From Christensenella sp. (lineage in GTDB: Bacteria; Bacillota; Clostridia; Christensenellales; Maliibacteriaceae): a DNA stretch of 5,252 bases. A model generated the notes under the pieces. That model had not been told where the DNA came from and did no database searches. It worked only from the letters and a program-made list of their open reading frames with translations. The stretch lies in contig JAHZHV010000260.1 in the NCBI GenBank assembly GCA_019420085.1, positions 1-5,252 on the forward strand. Reading direction: 5' to 3'. Made by a program: the position numbers and the translations under genes. Every line of letters starts with the position of its first letter. Positions within the stretch are counted from its first letter, which is position 1. Below are positions 1-5,252 of the stretch, one piece after another.

Positions 1-1349
1 TTGAGCGATTTGCCAAAGATGTTGGTATTCCACATCCGCGCCGGATCCGTTTCAAATTCCTGCATCAGATAATCAACAAGCTCGCGGCTCTGTTTTTCCG
101 TTCCCATAATGGGAGAAACCTCCGTATCGATATCGATACGCGAAATTTGCAGTGCCGGCGCGCTGGCTTTGAGGCTTACACCAAAGCGTCCGCCCTGGCG
201 TACAATTTCCGGATCTTCCAAAGTCATCTCCTCCATACGCGGGTAAACAAATCCATATCCCAGCGTCTTGGCGGATTCCAGTGCATCTGCGAGGCGATCA
301 TATTCCTGCTTTGCCTTTGCAAGATCCGCAATGACCGACATCAGTTCATAGTCATCTGAAATTTTAAGTCCGCTTCTTTGACTGAGTACCTCATAGAAAA
401 TGGATGGATCCACAATCATGCGGCAGTCTGCACAGCCATTTCCAAGTTCCATGCGGGATACGTCGAATGTGATACCCTGATCACTGCCGTTAAACATCTG
501 CGCTACGCGCCCGATATCGCGCATGCGAAACGCATCTTTGGATGCATCCCGCAGGTTTTGCAGCATTTGCGAAATTAATTCATGTTCCACCGGCAAAGCG
601 CGCATCCACGCGGGAATATCAATATCCATGCGGGTGATGGGAAATTCCATAAGCAGATCGTCCAGAATGGATTCAATGTCTTCCTGCGTCATTTCAAGAA
701 CATTCATCACGCGCACTGCCACATCGTATTTTTCTTCCAGCGCTGCGCCGAGTGCCTGGGCTTCTTCGCTTTGTGCATCGACCGTGTTTAAGATGATGAC
801 AAAGGGTTTTCCCTGCGCTTTGACGTCTGCAATGACCCGTTCTTCTGCCGGGATATAATCCTCACGTGAAATACCGGTCACGGTACCGTCCGTTGTCATG
901 ACCACACCAATGGTTGCATGGTCGGTAATAACTTTTTTGGTTCCGATTTCCGCCGCGGTTTCAAATGGGATATCCTCGTTAAACCACGGTGTGCGCACCA
1001 TGCGCGGCATTTGATCCTCCATCATACCGCTGGCGCCGGGCACCATATAACCCACGCAGTCAATCAAGCGCATGCTCACATCCGCATTGTCGCCAAAGGT
1101 CAAATTTACAGCCTCATTTGGAACAAAATGCGGCTGCGTTGTCATAACCGTCTTTCCCACACCTGTTTGCGGCATTTCATCGCGCGCGCGAAGCCTGTCG
1201 TTTTCATCATTGATTGCAGGCAAGACCAGCTGTTCCATAAAACGCTTAATAAACGTAGACTTTCCCGTACGAACCGGTCCAACGACGCCCAGATAGACGT
1301 CCCCATTGGTTCGCTTTGCAATGTCGCCGTATACATCATACGTCTGCAT
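1..1349 (-). CDS. spoIVA: Stage IV sporulation protein A, spore coat morphogenetic ATPase (3' end cut by window edge)
   Basis: SpoIVA polymerises, driven by ATP hydrolysis, on the outer forespore membrane in the mother cell and forms the basement layer on which the spore coat is assembled. The visible 449 residues match the family along their length. A P-loop GPVRTGKS lies at residues 24-31, with the catalytic-type lysine at 30 as in Bacillus subtilis. The DCVGYMVPGASG stretch at 97-108 is characteristic, and the sequence runs into NIFGKSL at the edge, a segment near the C-terminus in the family. B. subtilis SpoIVA has 492 residues, so about 40 are missing. The ATG at 1349 is preceded by GGGGG seven bases upstream (1357-1361 on the minus strand), and the N-terminus MQTYDVYGDIA aligns with family starts. 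The position equivalent to the GTPase NKxD motif reads NTVD (188-191), in line with the family's known shift from GTP to ATP. A CADC pair at 306-309 is unusual. The gene stands alone here, divergent from the transporter gene. Confidence 0.97.
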   Translation of the reverse strand, partial: MQTYDVYGDIAKRTNGDVYLGVVGPVRTGKSTFIKRFMEQLVLPAINDENDRLRARDEMPQTGVGKTVMTTQPHFVPNEAVNLTFGDNADVSMRLIDCVGYMVPGASGMMEDQMPRMVRTPWFNEDIPFETAAEIGTKKVITDHATIGVVMTTDGTVTGISREDYIPAEERVIADVKAQGKPFVIILNTVDAQSEEAQALGAALEEKYDVAVRVMNVLEMTQEDIESILDDLLMEFPITRMDIDIPAWMRALPVEHELISQMLQNLRDASKDAFRMRDIGRVAQMFNGSDQGITFDVSRMELGNGCADCRMIVDPSIFYEVLSQRSGLKISDDYELMSVIADLAKAKQEYDRLADALESAKTLGYGFVYPRMEEMTLEDPEIVRQGGRFGVSLKASAPALQISRIDIDTEVSPIMGTEKQSRELVDYLMQEFETDPARMWNTNIFGKSL

Positions 1350-1378
1350 AACACAACCCCCAAATCCGTTTTCGCTAA

Positions 1379-1407
1379 AACCTATGCCGCAATATTGGGG
1401 AATAGAA
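1379..1407 (-). promoter_or_regulatory. Candidate sigma-E-type promoter for spoIVA
   Basis: On the minus strand, CATAGGTT (1379-1386) keeps the CATA start and final T of the sigma-E -10 consensus CATACAAT. TTCTATT lies 14 bases upstream (1401-1407) as a poor match to the sigma-E -35 element. The -10 end is 29 bases from the spoIVA start codon, a sensible leader length. spoIVA is known to be transcribed by mother-cell sigma-E in B. subtilis, which is the main reason to look here. The match itself is weak, especially at -35, so this is only a candidate. Confidence 0.3.
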
Positions 1408-1422
1408 CTTTGTTGATCCCTC

Positions 1423-1451
1423 TTGCCGGGTTGTATTGTTGCTGGTATGAT
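1423..1451 (+). promoter_or_regulatory. Sigma-A-type extended -10 promoter for the transporter/zinc-ribbon operon
   Basis: TTGCCG (1423-1428, four of six consensus bases) and TATGAT (1446-1451, five of six) are separated by 17 bases. A TG one base upstream of the -10 (TGG-TATGAT, 1443-1451) makes it an extended -10 element. A transcript would begin near 1458, leaving a leader of roughly 45 bases before the ATG at 1505. The site does not overlap the candidate spoIVA promoter on the other strand. It suggests vegetative expression of the downstream genes rather than sporulation control. Confidence 0.6.
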
Positions 1452-1504
1452 GAAACCAGTGTAGTTTTCGATTCTTGTGGGAAAGGATCCGGGGTTTTCT
1501 TACG

Positions 1505-2782
1505 ATGACAGAAAAAGCGCGCCAACGCTTACAGTTCTACAATGCGATTTTCATGGTGGTTGAGGGAGCAATGTTTGTCGTTGCAACCTCCTTTCTGGAT
1601 GCAGGAACCGTTGTTGCTGTTTTTACCAATTTGAAAACCGGTGGGAATACGGTTGCCGGCATTTGCAGCGCGCTTGTTTTCCTGTGTCCTTTAATCGGAA
1701 CCGTTCTCATGGGCAATATGATCAATCGTCTCCGGCGCCCGGGACTTGTCATGACAATCTTTGGCTTTTTAAGCCGCATGATGATTTTCCCTGCGCTTAT
1801 CTCAGTACTTTTGCATGCGCCGGATGCATGGCAGGCGGCAATTTTCGTCGCAGGATACGGGTCGTTTTATCTGGGCGATGGATTGGTTGCGCTGATTTGG
1901 ACGGATATTCTTGTGCGAACGCAGCCGGCGCGCCAGCGCATGGTCATTCACAGCATTGCACGCGTCTTTGGCGGTGCGGTGGGATTTGCAGTTGCGCTGT
2001 TTATCAAGCAGGTCTTGGCCGCCCCACTCCCCATCGACACACAGTTTTCCGCCATTTTTACAGGTGCATGCATCTGCCTGTTTATCAATGCCGTGTGTCT
2101 GGCGCTCATTCGTGATGATCCGCAGCGTGTTCCGCTGACGACGCAAAAGACGCCTTGGAAAACGTATTTTATGCAGCTTTTTCCTCTGCTTGGCAAAAAC
2201 CCCGAAGCCAGAAGTACGATTTACTGTAAAATGCTGTATCAGCTTTCCCTGATGACAACACCGCTGAATATTCTTTTTTGTACGCAGTATGGGCACGTTA
2301 CGCAGACGGATGCCGCCGTATTGGTATTGATGCCTGTCTTTGGCTTAATTTTCGGCGGCTTCCTGTGGGCATATATGATCAAGCGGTTTGGGTATCCGAT
2401 TGTGATGTTTGCGTCGCAATTGGTCAGTGCACTGTGCGCAGTATTGAGTCTGATTAGTCTCGTTCTTGCCGCAAATGGTATATCGGTACTGTGGCCAATG
2501 GGCGCTGTGATTCTGCTTTTGACCTGCAACGTGGGCGCAAAACAAAGTTATGATTATTACGTTGCAGGAATCGTCTCGGAACAGGATCGCGCTCATTATC
2601 TGGTTTTGCTCAGTGTGTTGCTTGCCCCCTTTACGCTGGGATCCATTCTGGCAGGATTAATGGCTGATTTATGGGGCTTTGTACCTGTCTATGTGTTATT
2701 TGCACTGATCTGTGCCTGTGGCGTTACTGTCACATTCCGTGCTTTCTTTTATCACAAAGATGGCGCGGCATCTCAACTGTGA
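1505..2782 (+). CDS. Major facilitator superfamily transporter, substrate unknown
   Basis: The 425-residue product is very hydrophobic. It can be read as 12 membrane helices in two sets of six, roughly at 11-40, 50-74, 79-103, 110-133, 150-172, 182-202, then 240-262, 270-293, 297-322, 327-346, 362-388 and 391-415. A polar stretch (203-238) between the halves is the usual central cytoplasmic loop of the superfamily. The helix 2-3 loop GNMINRLRRPG (70-80) resembles MFS motif A but has asparagine where an aspartate is normal. No motif identifies the substrate. Efflux of a small molecule or drug is possible but is only a guess from the fold. The ATG at 1505 is preferred because AAGGATCCGGGG lies just upstream, although the spacing is imperfect. 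An in-frame TTG at 1475 would add ten residues but has no ribosome binding site. It is the first gene of a three-gene unit, and the next start is 16 bases after its stop. Confidence 0.85.
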   Translation: MTEKARQRLQFYNAIFMVVEGAMFVVATSFLDAGTVVAVFTNLKTGGNTVAGICSALVFLCPLIGTVLMGNMINRLRRPGLVMTIFGFLSRMMIFPALISVLLHAPDAWQAAIFVAGYGSFYLGDGLVALIWTDILVRTQPARQRMVIHSIARVFGGAVGFAVALFIKQVLAAPLPIDTQFSAIFTGACICLFINAVCLALIRDDPQRVPLTTQKTPWKTYFMQLFPLLGKNPEARSTIYCKMLYQLSLMTTPLNILFCTQYGHVTQTDAAVLVLMPVFGLIFGGFLWAYMIKRFGYPIVMFASQLVSALCAVLSLISLVLAANGISVLWPMGAVILLLTCNVGAKQSYDYYVAGIVSEQDRAHYLVLLSVLLAPFTLGSILAGLMADLWGFVPVYVLFALICACGVTVTFRAFFYHKDGAASQL

Positions 2783-2801
2783 AAGGAGCTGAAACGCTTT
2801 G
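2782..2801 (+). promoter_or_regulatory. Ribosome binding site fixing a TTG start
   Basis: AAAGGAG (2782-2788) begins on the last base of the transporter's stop codon and lies 10 bases before the TTG at 2799-2801. It supports TTG as the start of the first zinc-ribbon gene. The next in-frame ATG is at codon 55 and would remove the whole zinc ribbon. Confidence 0.75.
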
Positions 2802-3482
2802 TTTTGTCATAACTGTGGTGCACCGCTTGCGGATACGGCCGCTTTTTGCGGACAATGCGGCACAAGATGTATCCATGACCCCGCACTTCGCCAATTTCAG
2901 TTTTTAAAATACGACGCGCAATACGCAAAAGCACATCGAACGCAGTTTTCCTTTGGTGCAATGTTTGCCGAAGCGCTTATATATGCGTTTTGTCCGCTCC
3001 TGCTTTTGATCATCGATATCGATCTAATCGCAGCGGTTATGCTGCTTTATCTTATAACGATAACGCTTTTGATTGTGCGGTGCACATGCAAAAGAAAATA
3101 CGTTCTGGCGCGCCAATCGGCTGTTTGCCTGCGCAAAGACGATCAGAGCCTGTACTACATTACGTTTTTTACCCCACCTGCCGTTGGATTTAGCACGGCA
3201 ACACGCGCCGCAGCAGCTGTCAGTACGCTGCAGCAAACAACCTTGCAAATGCAGCGGGCACAGGCAGATCGATATCTGCATGAAGCGATGGAAAACTTTT
3301 GCAGTGGTACCCTCCGTTATAATATCTGGACGGGAGGGCCATGCCGTGTACTGCGATTAAGCGACCGACGGCCCTATCGGCATACACCCCGTTTTTTTCG
3401 CTTTCACTGTACCGATCAAAAGGGACGTGACAAAAAGCTTGTCATTCCAAATTGCTTTCCGGGATTGGAGGAATTACTCTGA
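2799..3482 (+). CDS. Zinc-ribbon membrane protein with C-terminal soluble domain, function unknown
   Basis: This 227-residue protein starts with a zinc ribbon of the zinc_ribbon_2 type: C3-H-N-C6, ten residues, C17-G-Q-C20, with another cysteine at 24. Two hydrophobic segments at about 54-72 and 75-94 follow, separated by a short acidic turn (DID), and probably form a membrane hairpin ending in a basic stretch (CKRKY). Residues 134-168 are rich in Ala, Gln, Thr and Leu and probably helical. The last 50 residues look beta-rich and end in KLVIPNCFPGLEELL. I do not recognise a catalytic motif. Such short ribbons often sit at the N-terminus of Firmicute membrane proteins, where they may mediate protein contacts; that role is inference. 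The gene uses a TTG start with a good upstream site, follows the transporter by 16 bases, and its stop overlaps the next start. This arrangement suggests co-expression with the transporter and possibly a shared complex. Confidence 0.8.
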   Translation: MFCHNCGAPLADTAAFCGQCGTRCIHDPALRQFQFLKYDAQYAKAHRTQFSFGAMFAEALIYAFCPLLLLIIDIDLIAAVMLLYLITITLLIVRCTCKRKYVLARQSAVCLRKDDQSLYYITFFTPPAVGFSTATRAAAAVSTLQQTTLQMQRAQADRYLHEAMENFCSGTLRYNIWTGGPCRVLRLSDRRPYRHTPRFFRFHCTDQKGRDKKLVIPNCFPGLEELL

Positions 3483-3484
3483 TG
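3467..3484 (+). promoter_or_regulatory. Ribosome binding site and stop/start overlap between the two zinc-ribbon genes
   Basis: GGAGG (3467-3471) lies inside the end of the upstream gene, 10 bases before the ATG at 3482-3484. The upstream stop and this start share one base (TGATG, 3480-3484), the usual arrangement for translational coupling. It also favours this ATG over an in-frame TTG at 3452. Confidence 0.8.
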
Positions 3485-3877
3485 ACCTGTCCAAATTGCG
3501 GTTTTATCAGCGACGAAACACAGAAATTCTGTCAGCAATGCGGTTTTGATCTGCGAACACTGCAGTGGCAACAGCAGCTGCTGCAAACAGATCCCGCCTT
3601 ATCGTCTTACAGCCAAAAGGAAAGTTCCACTTCGCTCGTCTGTCGGATCAGTGGTATTGCAACTTTGTTGTGTATTGCTTTGATGTATTTCTGGCTTGAA
3701 GACAAACTGCCGGAGATATTCGGAACCGTCGGATTGCTCACATTTTTTCCGAGTCTGATCACATGGCTGATTAGTTGGCTGATATGCCTTGGACTGCGTG
3801 CCAAAATCAAAAAGCTGATGCGGGCCTATATGAAATCTGCTCCGATTGACCCCAGCATGTATGAAAAACGATTGTAA
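3482..3877 (+). CDS. Small zinc-ribbon membrane protein, function unknown
   Basis: The 131-residue product has the same plan as the N-terminal part of the gene before it. Its zinc ribbon is C3-P-N-C6, ten residues, C17-Q-Q-C20, with identical spacing. A polar Gln-rich linker (about 28-50) and two hydrophobic segments near 53-71 and 82-104 follow. The protein ends in a short basic tail (RAKIKKLMRAYMK) and a last stretch of about ten residues. It lacks the C-terminal domain of its neighbour. The ribbon resemblance suggests either duplication or independent use of a common module; outside the ribbon I see no clear similarity. The start is the ATG overlapping the previous stop, supported by GGAGG upstream. 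It is the last gene before the terminator. No enzyme motif is visible, and the function is unknown. A part in regulating or assembling the transporter encoded two genes upstream is only a guess from position. Confidence 0.8.
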   Translation: MTCPNCGFISDETQKFCQQCGFDLRTLQWQQQLLQTDPALSSYSQKESSTSLVCRISGIATLLCIALMYFWLEDKLPEIFGTVGLLTFFPSLITWLISWLICLGLRAKIKKLMRAYMKSAPIDPSMYEKRL

Positions 3878-3899
3878 ACCATTTTAATTTAGTTTACAA
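3872..3899 (+). repeat. Inverted repeat spanning the stop codon, overlapping the terminator
   Basis: TTGTAAAC (3872-3879) and GTTTACAA (3892-3899) form a perfect 8-base dyad around a 12-base AT-rich loop. The left arm contains the TAA stop (3875-3877) of the second zinc-ribbon gene. The right arm shares its last two bases (3898-3899) with the base of the terminator stem. It is AT-rich and would be weaker than the terminator hairpin. Confidence 0.55.
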
Positions 3900-3938
3900 A
3901 AGGCGTTCTGCTCTTTGATTGAACAGAACGCCTTTTTT
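3898..3938 (+). terminator. Strong intrinsic terminator, probably bidirectional, between convergent genes
   Basis: AAAAGGCGTTCTG (3898-3910) pairs perfectly with CAGAACGCCTTTT (3924-3936), giving a 13-bp stem with a 13-base loop. Six T residues (3933-3938) follow the GC-rich part on the plus strand. On the minus strand the same stem ends in four T residues. It lies 20 bases after the second zinc-ribbon gene and about 35 bases after plsY's stop on the other strand, so it can end both the rightward operon and the leftward der-plsY transcript. Confidence 0.93.
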
Positions 3939-3971
3939 GATCTAAAATATGGAATTTGCCTGCATTTCCTG

Positions 3972-4634
3972 TTATGATGCGTCTTGGCCGGATAGATCAT
4001 CTTTTACTTTAATTTCCACGCGGGAAGCAGCGGATAATTCGCGCCAATTCATCTTATTTTCATTGCCGTGCAGTAAACGGATAATATTCTTTCGATGAGA
4101 AAACAGATTCAACACCAAAAGACATGTCATACCAATACATAGACTGAGCCGCTCCGGATAAAAGATCCACATTGCAGCCGTCAGAAGAATATTGCCGATC
4201 ATCGATCCAAGCGATACAATGCGTGAGAAATAGATCACAGCGATAATGATCACGCCAACGCCAAGCATGACAAGCGGCGCCAAAACGATCATCATTCCGA
4301 TTGTTGCAGAAACGCCTTTGCCGCCCTTGAACCCGTAGTACAGCGGAAAAGTATGGCCAACAACCGCCGCAACACCGCAGATAACCGCGCCATCCGGACC
4401 AAAGGCCCATAGCCCCATTGCAGTTGCAAATGCACCTTTGCAAACGTCGCCAATAAACGTCGTAAGCCCCGCATGCCAACCGAAGCTGCGCAGCATATTC
4501 GTTGCCCCTGCATTCCCGCTTCCCATCTGGCGTACATCCTGTTTTTTGCGATATACGCTGAGCGTAATGGCAGTGGAAAATCCGCCAACCAGATAGCCGA
4601 ATACAGCGCAGAGAATCATTTGTATCAGCGTCAT
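3972..4634 (-). CDS. plsY: Glycerol-3-phosphate acyltransferase PlsY (acyl-phosphate dependent)
   Basis: PlsY is an integral membrane enzyme that moves an acyl group from acyl-phosphate to glycerol-3-phosphate, making lysophosphatidic acid, the first step of phospholipid synthesis in most Gram-positive bacteria. The 220-residue product has all three family motifs: GSGNAGATN (38-46), GHTFP with FKGGKGV (93-97 and 102-108), and HRKNIIRLLHGNENK (180-194). Hydrophobic segments alternate with these as expected. Its tail after the third motif is about 25 residues and polar to charged, making it slightly longer than many PlsY proteins. The ATG at 4634 overlaps the der stop by four bases (ATGA) and is preceded by AGGAGG inside the end of der, so the two genes are translated together. 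The usual partner gpsA, which makes its substrate, does not follow here; a terminator and a convergent operon do. Confidence 0.96.
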   Translation of the reverse strand: MTLIQMILCAVFGYLVGGFSTAITLSVYRKKQDVRQMGSGNAGATNMLRSFGWHAGLTTFIGDVCKGAFATAMGLWAFGPDGAVICGVAAVVGHTFPLYYGFKGGKGVSATIGMMIVLAPLVMLGVGVIIIAVIYFSRIVSLGSMIGNILLTAAMWIFYPERLSLCIGMTCLLVLNLFSHRKNIIRLLHGNENKMNWRELSAASRVEIKVKDDLSGQDAS

Positions 4635-5252
4635 TGCTCCTCCTTTTTGCGTTTACGCAAAATCAAACGAAGCGGTGTACCATCCAGAATAAAAGACTTC
4701 CTCAAATGGTTTTCCAAATAGCGCATATAGGAAAAGTGGATAATCTGCGGATCATTGACAAAAAACACAATGGTGGGCGGCTGCACCGAAACCTGCGTTG
4801 CATAGTAGAAACGAGGCCTGCGTCCACCCTGTGTCGGCGGTTCGTGCGCCGCAAGTGCATCCGCCATGACGTCATTCAACACGCCGGTAGGAACGCGGCG
4901 GCATGCGTTTTCATATACCGTATCGACGCTTGGCAGTATGCGATCAATACGCTGACCGGTTTTTGCGGAGACAAAAAGCATGGGCGCATAATCCGTAAAC
5001 TGCAGCTTTTCCAGCGTCTGCTTTCTGAACTTTTCCAAAGTACCCGTTGTTTTATCAAGCGCATCCCACTTATTGACGACAATGATCGCAGCTTTGCCTT
5101 GATCTTGTACATATCCGGCAATTCGGGTTTCCTGCTCCCCCACACCATCCACTGCATCGACAACAATCAGTGCCACATCGCAGCGGCGTATCGCAGCCAG
5201 GGAGCGGATGACACTATAGCGCTCAATCGTTTTATCCGCAATTTTGCTTTTC
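4631..5252 (-). CDS. der: Ribosome assembly GTPase Der (EngA), 5' part beyond window edge
   Basis: Der has two tandem GTPase domains and a C-terminal KH-like domain and works in maturation of the large ribosomal subunit. The visible 206 residues begin inside the second GTPase domain, a few residues after the expected DTAG motif, with KSKIADKTIERYSVIRSL. They include the G4 motif NKWD (visible residues 60-63) and the G5 motif SAK (95-97). The KH-like domain follows and ends with the typical FVNDPQIIHFSYMRYLENHLR, GTPLRLILRKR and a charged tail. The reading frame is open to the window edge, and the GTG at 5176 is an internal codon, not a start. The whole first GTPase domain and the second P-loop lie outside the window. 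The stop TGA (4631-4633) overlaps the plsY start. Confidence 0.96.
   Translation of the reverse strand, partial: KSKIADKTIERYSVIRSLAAIRRCDVALIVVDAVDGVGEQETRIAGYVQDQGKAAIIVVNKWDALDKTTGTLEKFRKQTLEKLQFTDYAPMLFVSAKTGQRIDRILPSVDTVYENACRRVPTGVLNDVMADALAAHEPPTQGGRRPRFYYATQVSVQPPTIVFFVNDPQIIHFSYMRYLENHLRKSFILDGTPLRLILRKRKKEEQ

Noticed and set aside
123..140. An 18-base perfect palindrome centred on ATCGATATCGAT, with the same 12-base core again at 3012-3023, suggesting an operator or recombination site.
   Set aside because: Both copies lie inside genes and encode Ile-Asp-Ile-Asp, whose ATC GAT codons are palindromic by themselves. The shared core is explained by the protein sequence.
1475..1504. TTG at 1475 as an upstream start for the transporter.
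   Set aside because: No ribosome binding site precedes it, the ten added residues are not membrane-like, and the purine-rich stretch lies downstream of it, before the ATG at 1505.
918..1508. A long plus-strand open frame opposite spoIVA.
   Set aside because: It is antisense to the well-conserved spoIVA coding frame and its translation has no recognisable domain; it is a shadow frame.
1927..1934. GGCGCGCC octamers at 1927-1934 and 3108-3115 as a possible repeated site.
   Set aside because: There are only two copies, both inside coding sequence and encoding different contexts. In DNA of this composition this is expected by chance.
1802..2296. A 164-codon minus-strand frame inside the transporter gene.
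   Set aside because: It is antisense to a clear 12-helix membrane protein, has an implausible composition rich in Lys, Arg, Asn and Cys, and has no start signal.
5176..5176. GTG at 5176 as the start of a short GTPase-like gene.
   Set aside because: The frame stays open upstream to the window edge and encodes further conserved Der residues, so the codon is internal to der.

Overview
The window looks like a chromosomal segment of an endospore-forming Firmicute, most likely a member of the Clostridia, with base composition close to half G+C by eye. The main evidence is spoIVA, a spore-coat morphogenetic ATPase found in endospore formers, lying beside the der-plsY gene pair. That neighbourhood (der, plsY, usually gpsA, then spoIVA) is familiar from clostridial genomes. 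The species cannot be named from this sequence.

Layout: bases 1-1349 (minus strand) hold spoIVA, complete at its start but missing roughly its last 40 codons at the left edge. Bases 1350-1504 are a divergent intergenic region. It carries a good vegetative-type promoter for the rightward genes and a weak candidate sigma-E-type promoter for spoIVA. Bases 1505-3877 (plus strand) form a compact three-gene unit: a 12-helix major facilitator superfamily transporter, then two small membrane proteins that each begin with a CxxC-x10-CxxC zinc ribbon. Spacing is 16 nt between the first two genes, and there is a 1-nt stop/start overlap between the last two. Bases 3878-3971 separate convergent genes and hold a strong, probably bidirectional, intrinsic terminator preceded by a second overlapping dyad. 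Bases 3972-4634 (minus) are plsY, and 4631-5252 (minus) are the 3' part of der, joined by a 4-nt ATGA overlap.

Function: Der (ribosome assembly GTPase) and PlsY (first acylation of glycerol-3-phosphate) are housekeeping genes read together leftward. SpoIVA builds the basement layer of the spore coat in the mother cell. The rightward transporter/zinc-ribbon unit interrupts this backbone at the place where gpsA, which makes PlsY's glycerol-3-phosphate substrate, commonly sits. Its substrate and role cannot be told from sequence. I found no CRISPR array, RNA gene or insertion sequence. No clear new defence or mobile system is visible; the most unusual content is the inserted transporter plus paired zinc-ribbon membrane protein unit.
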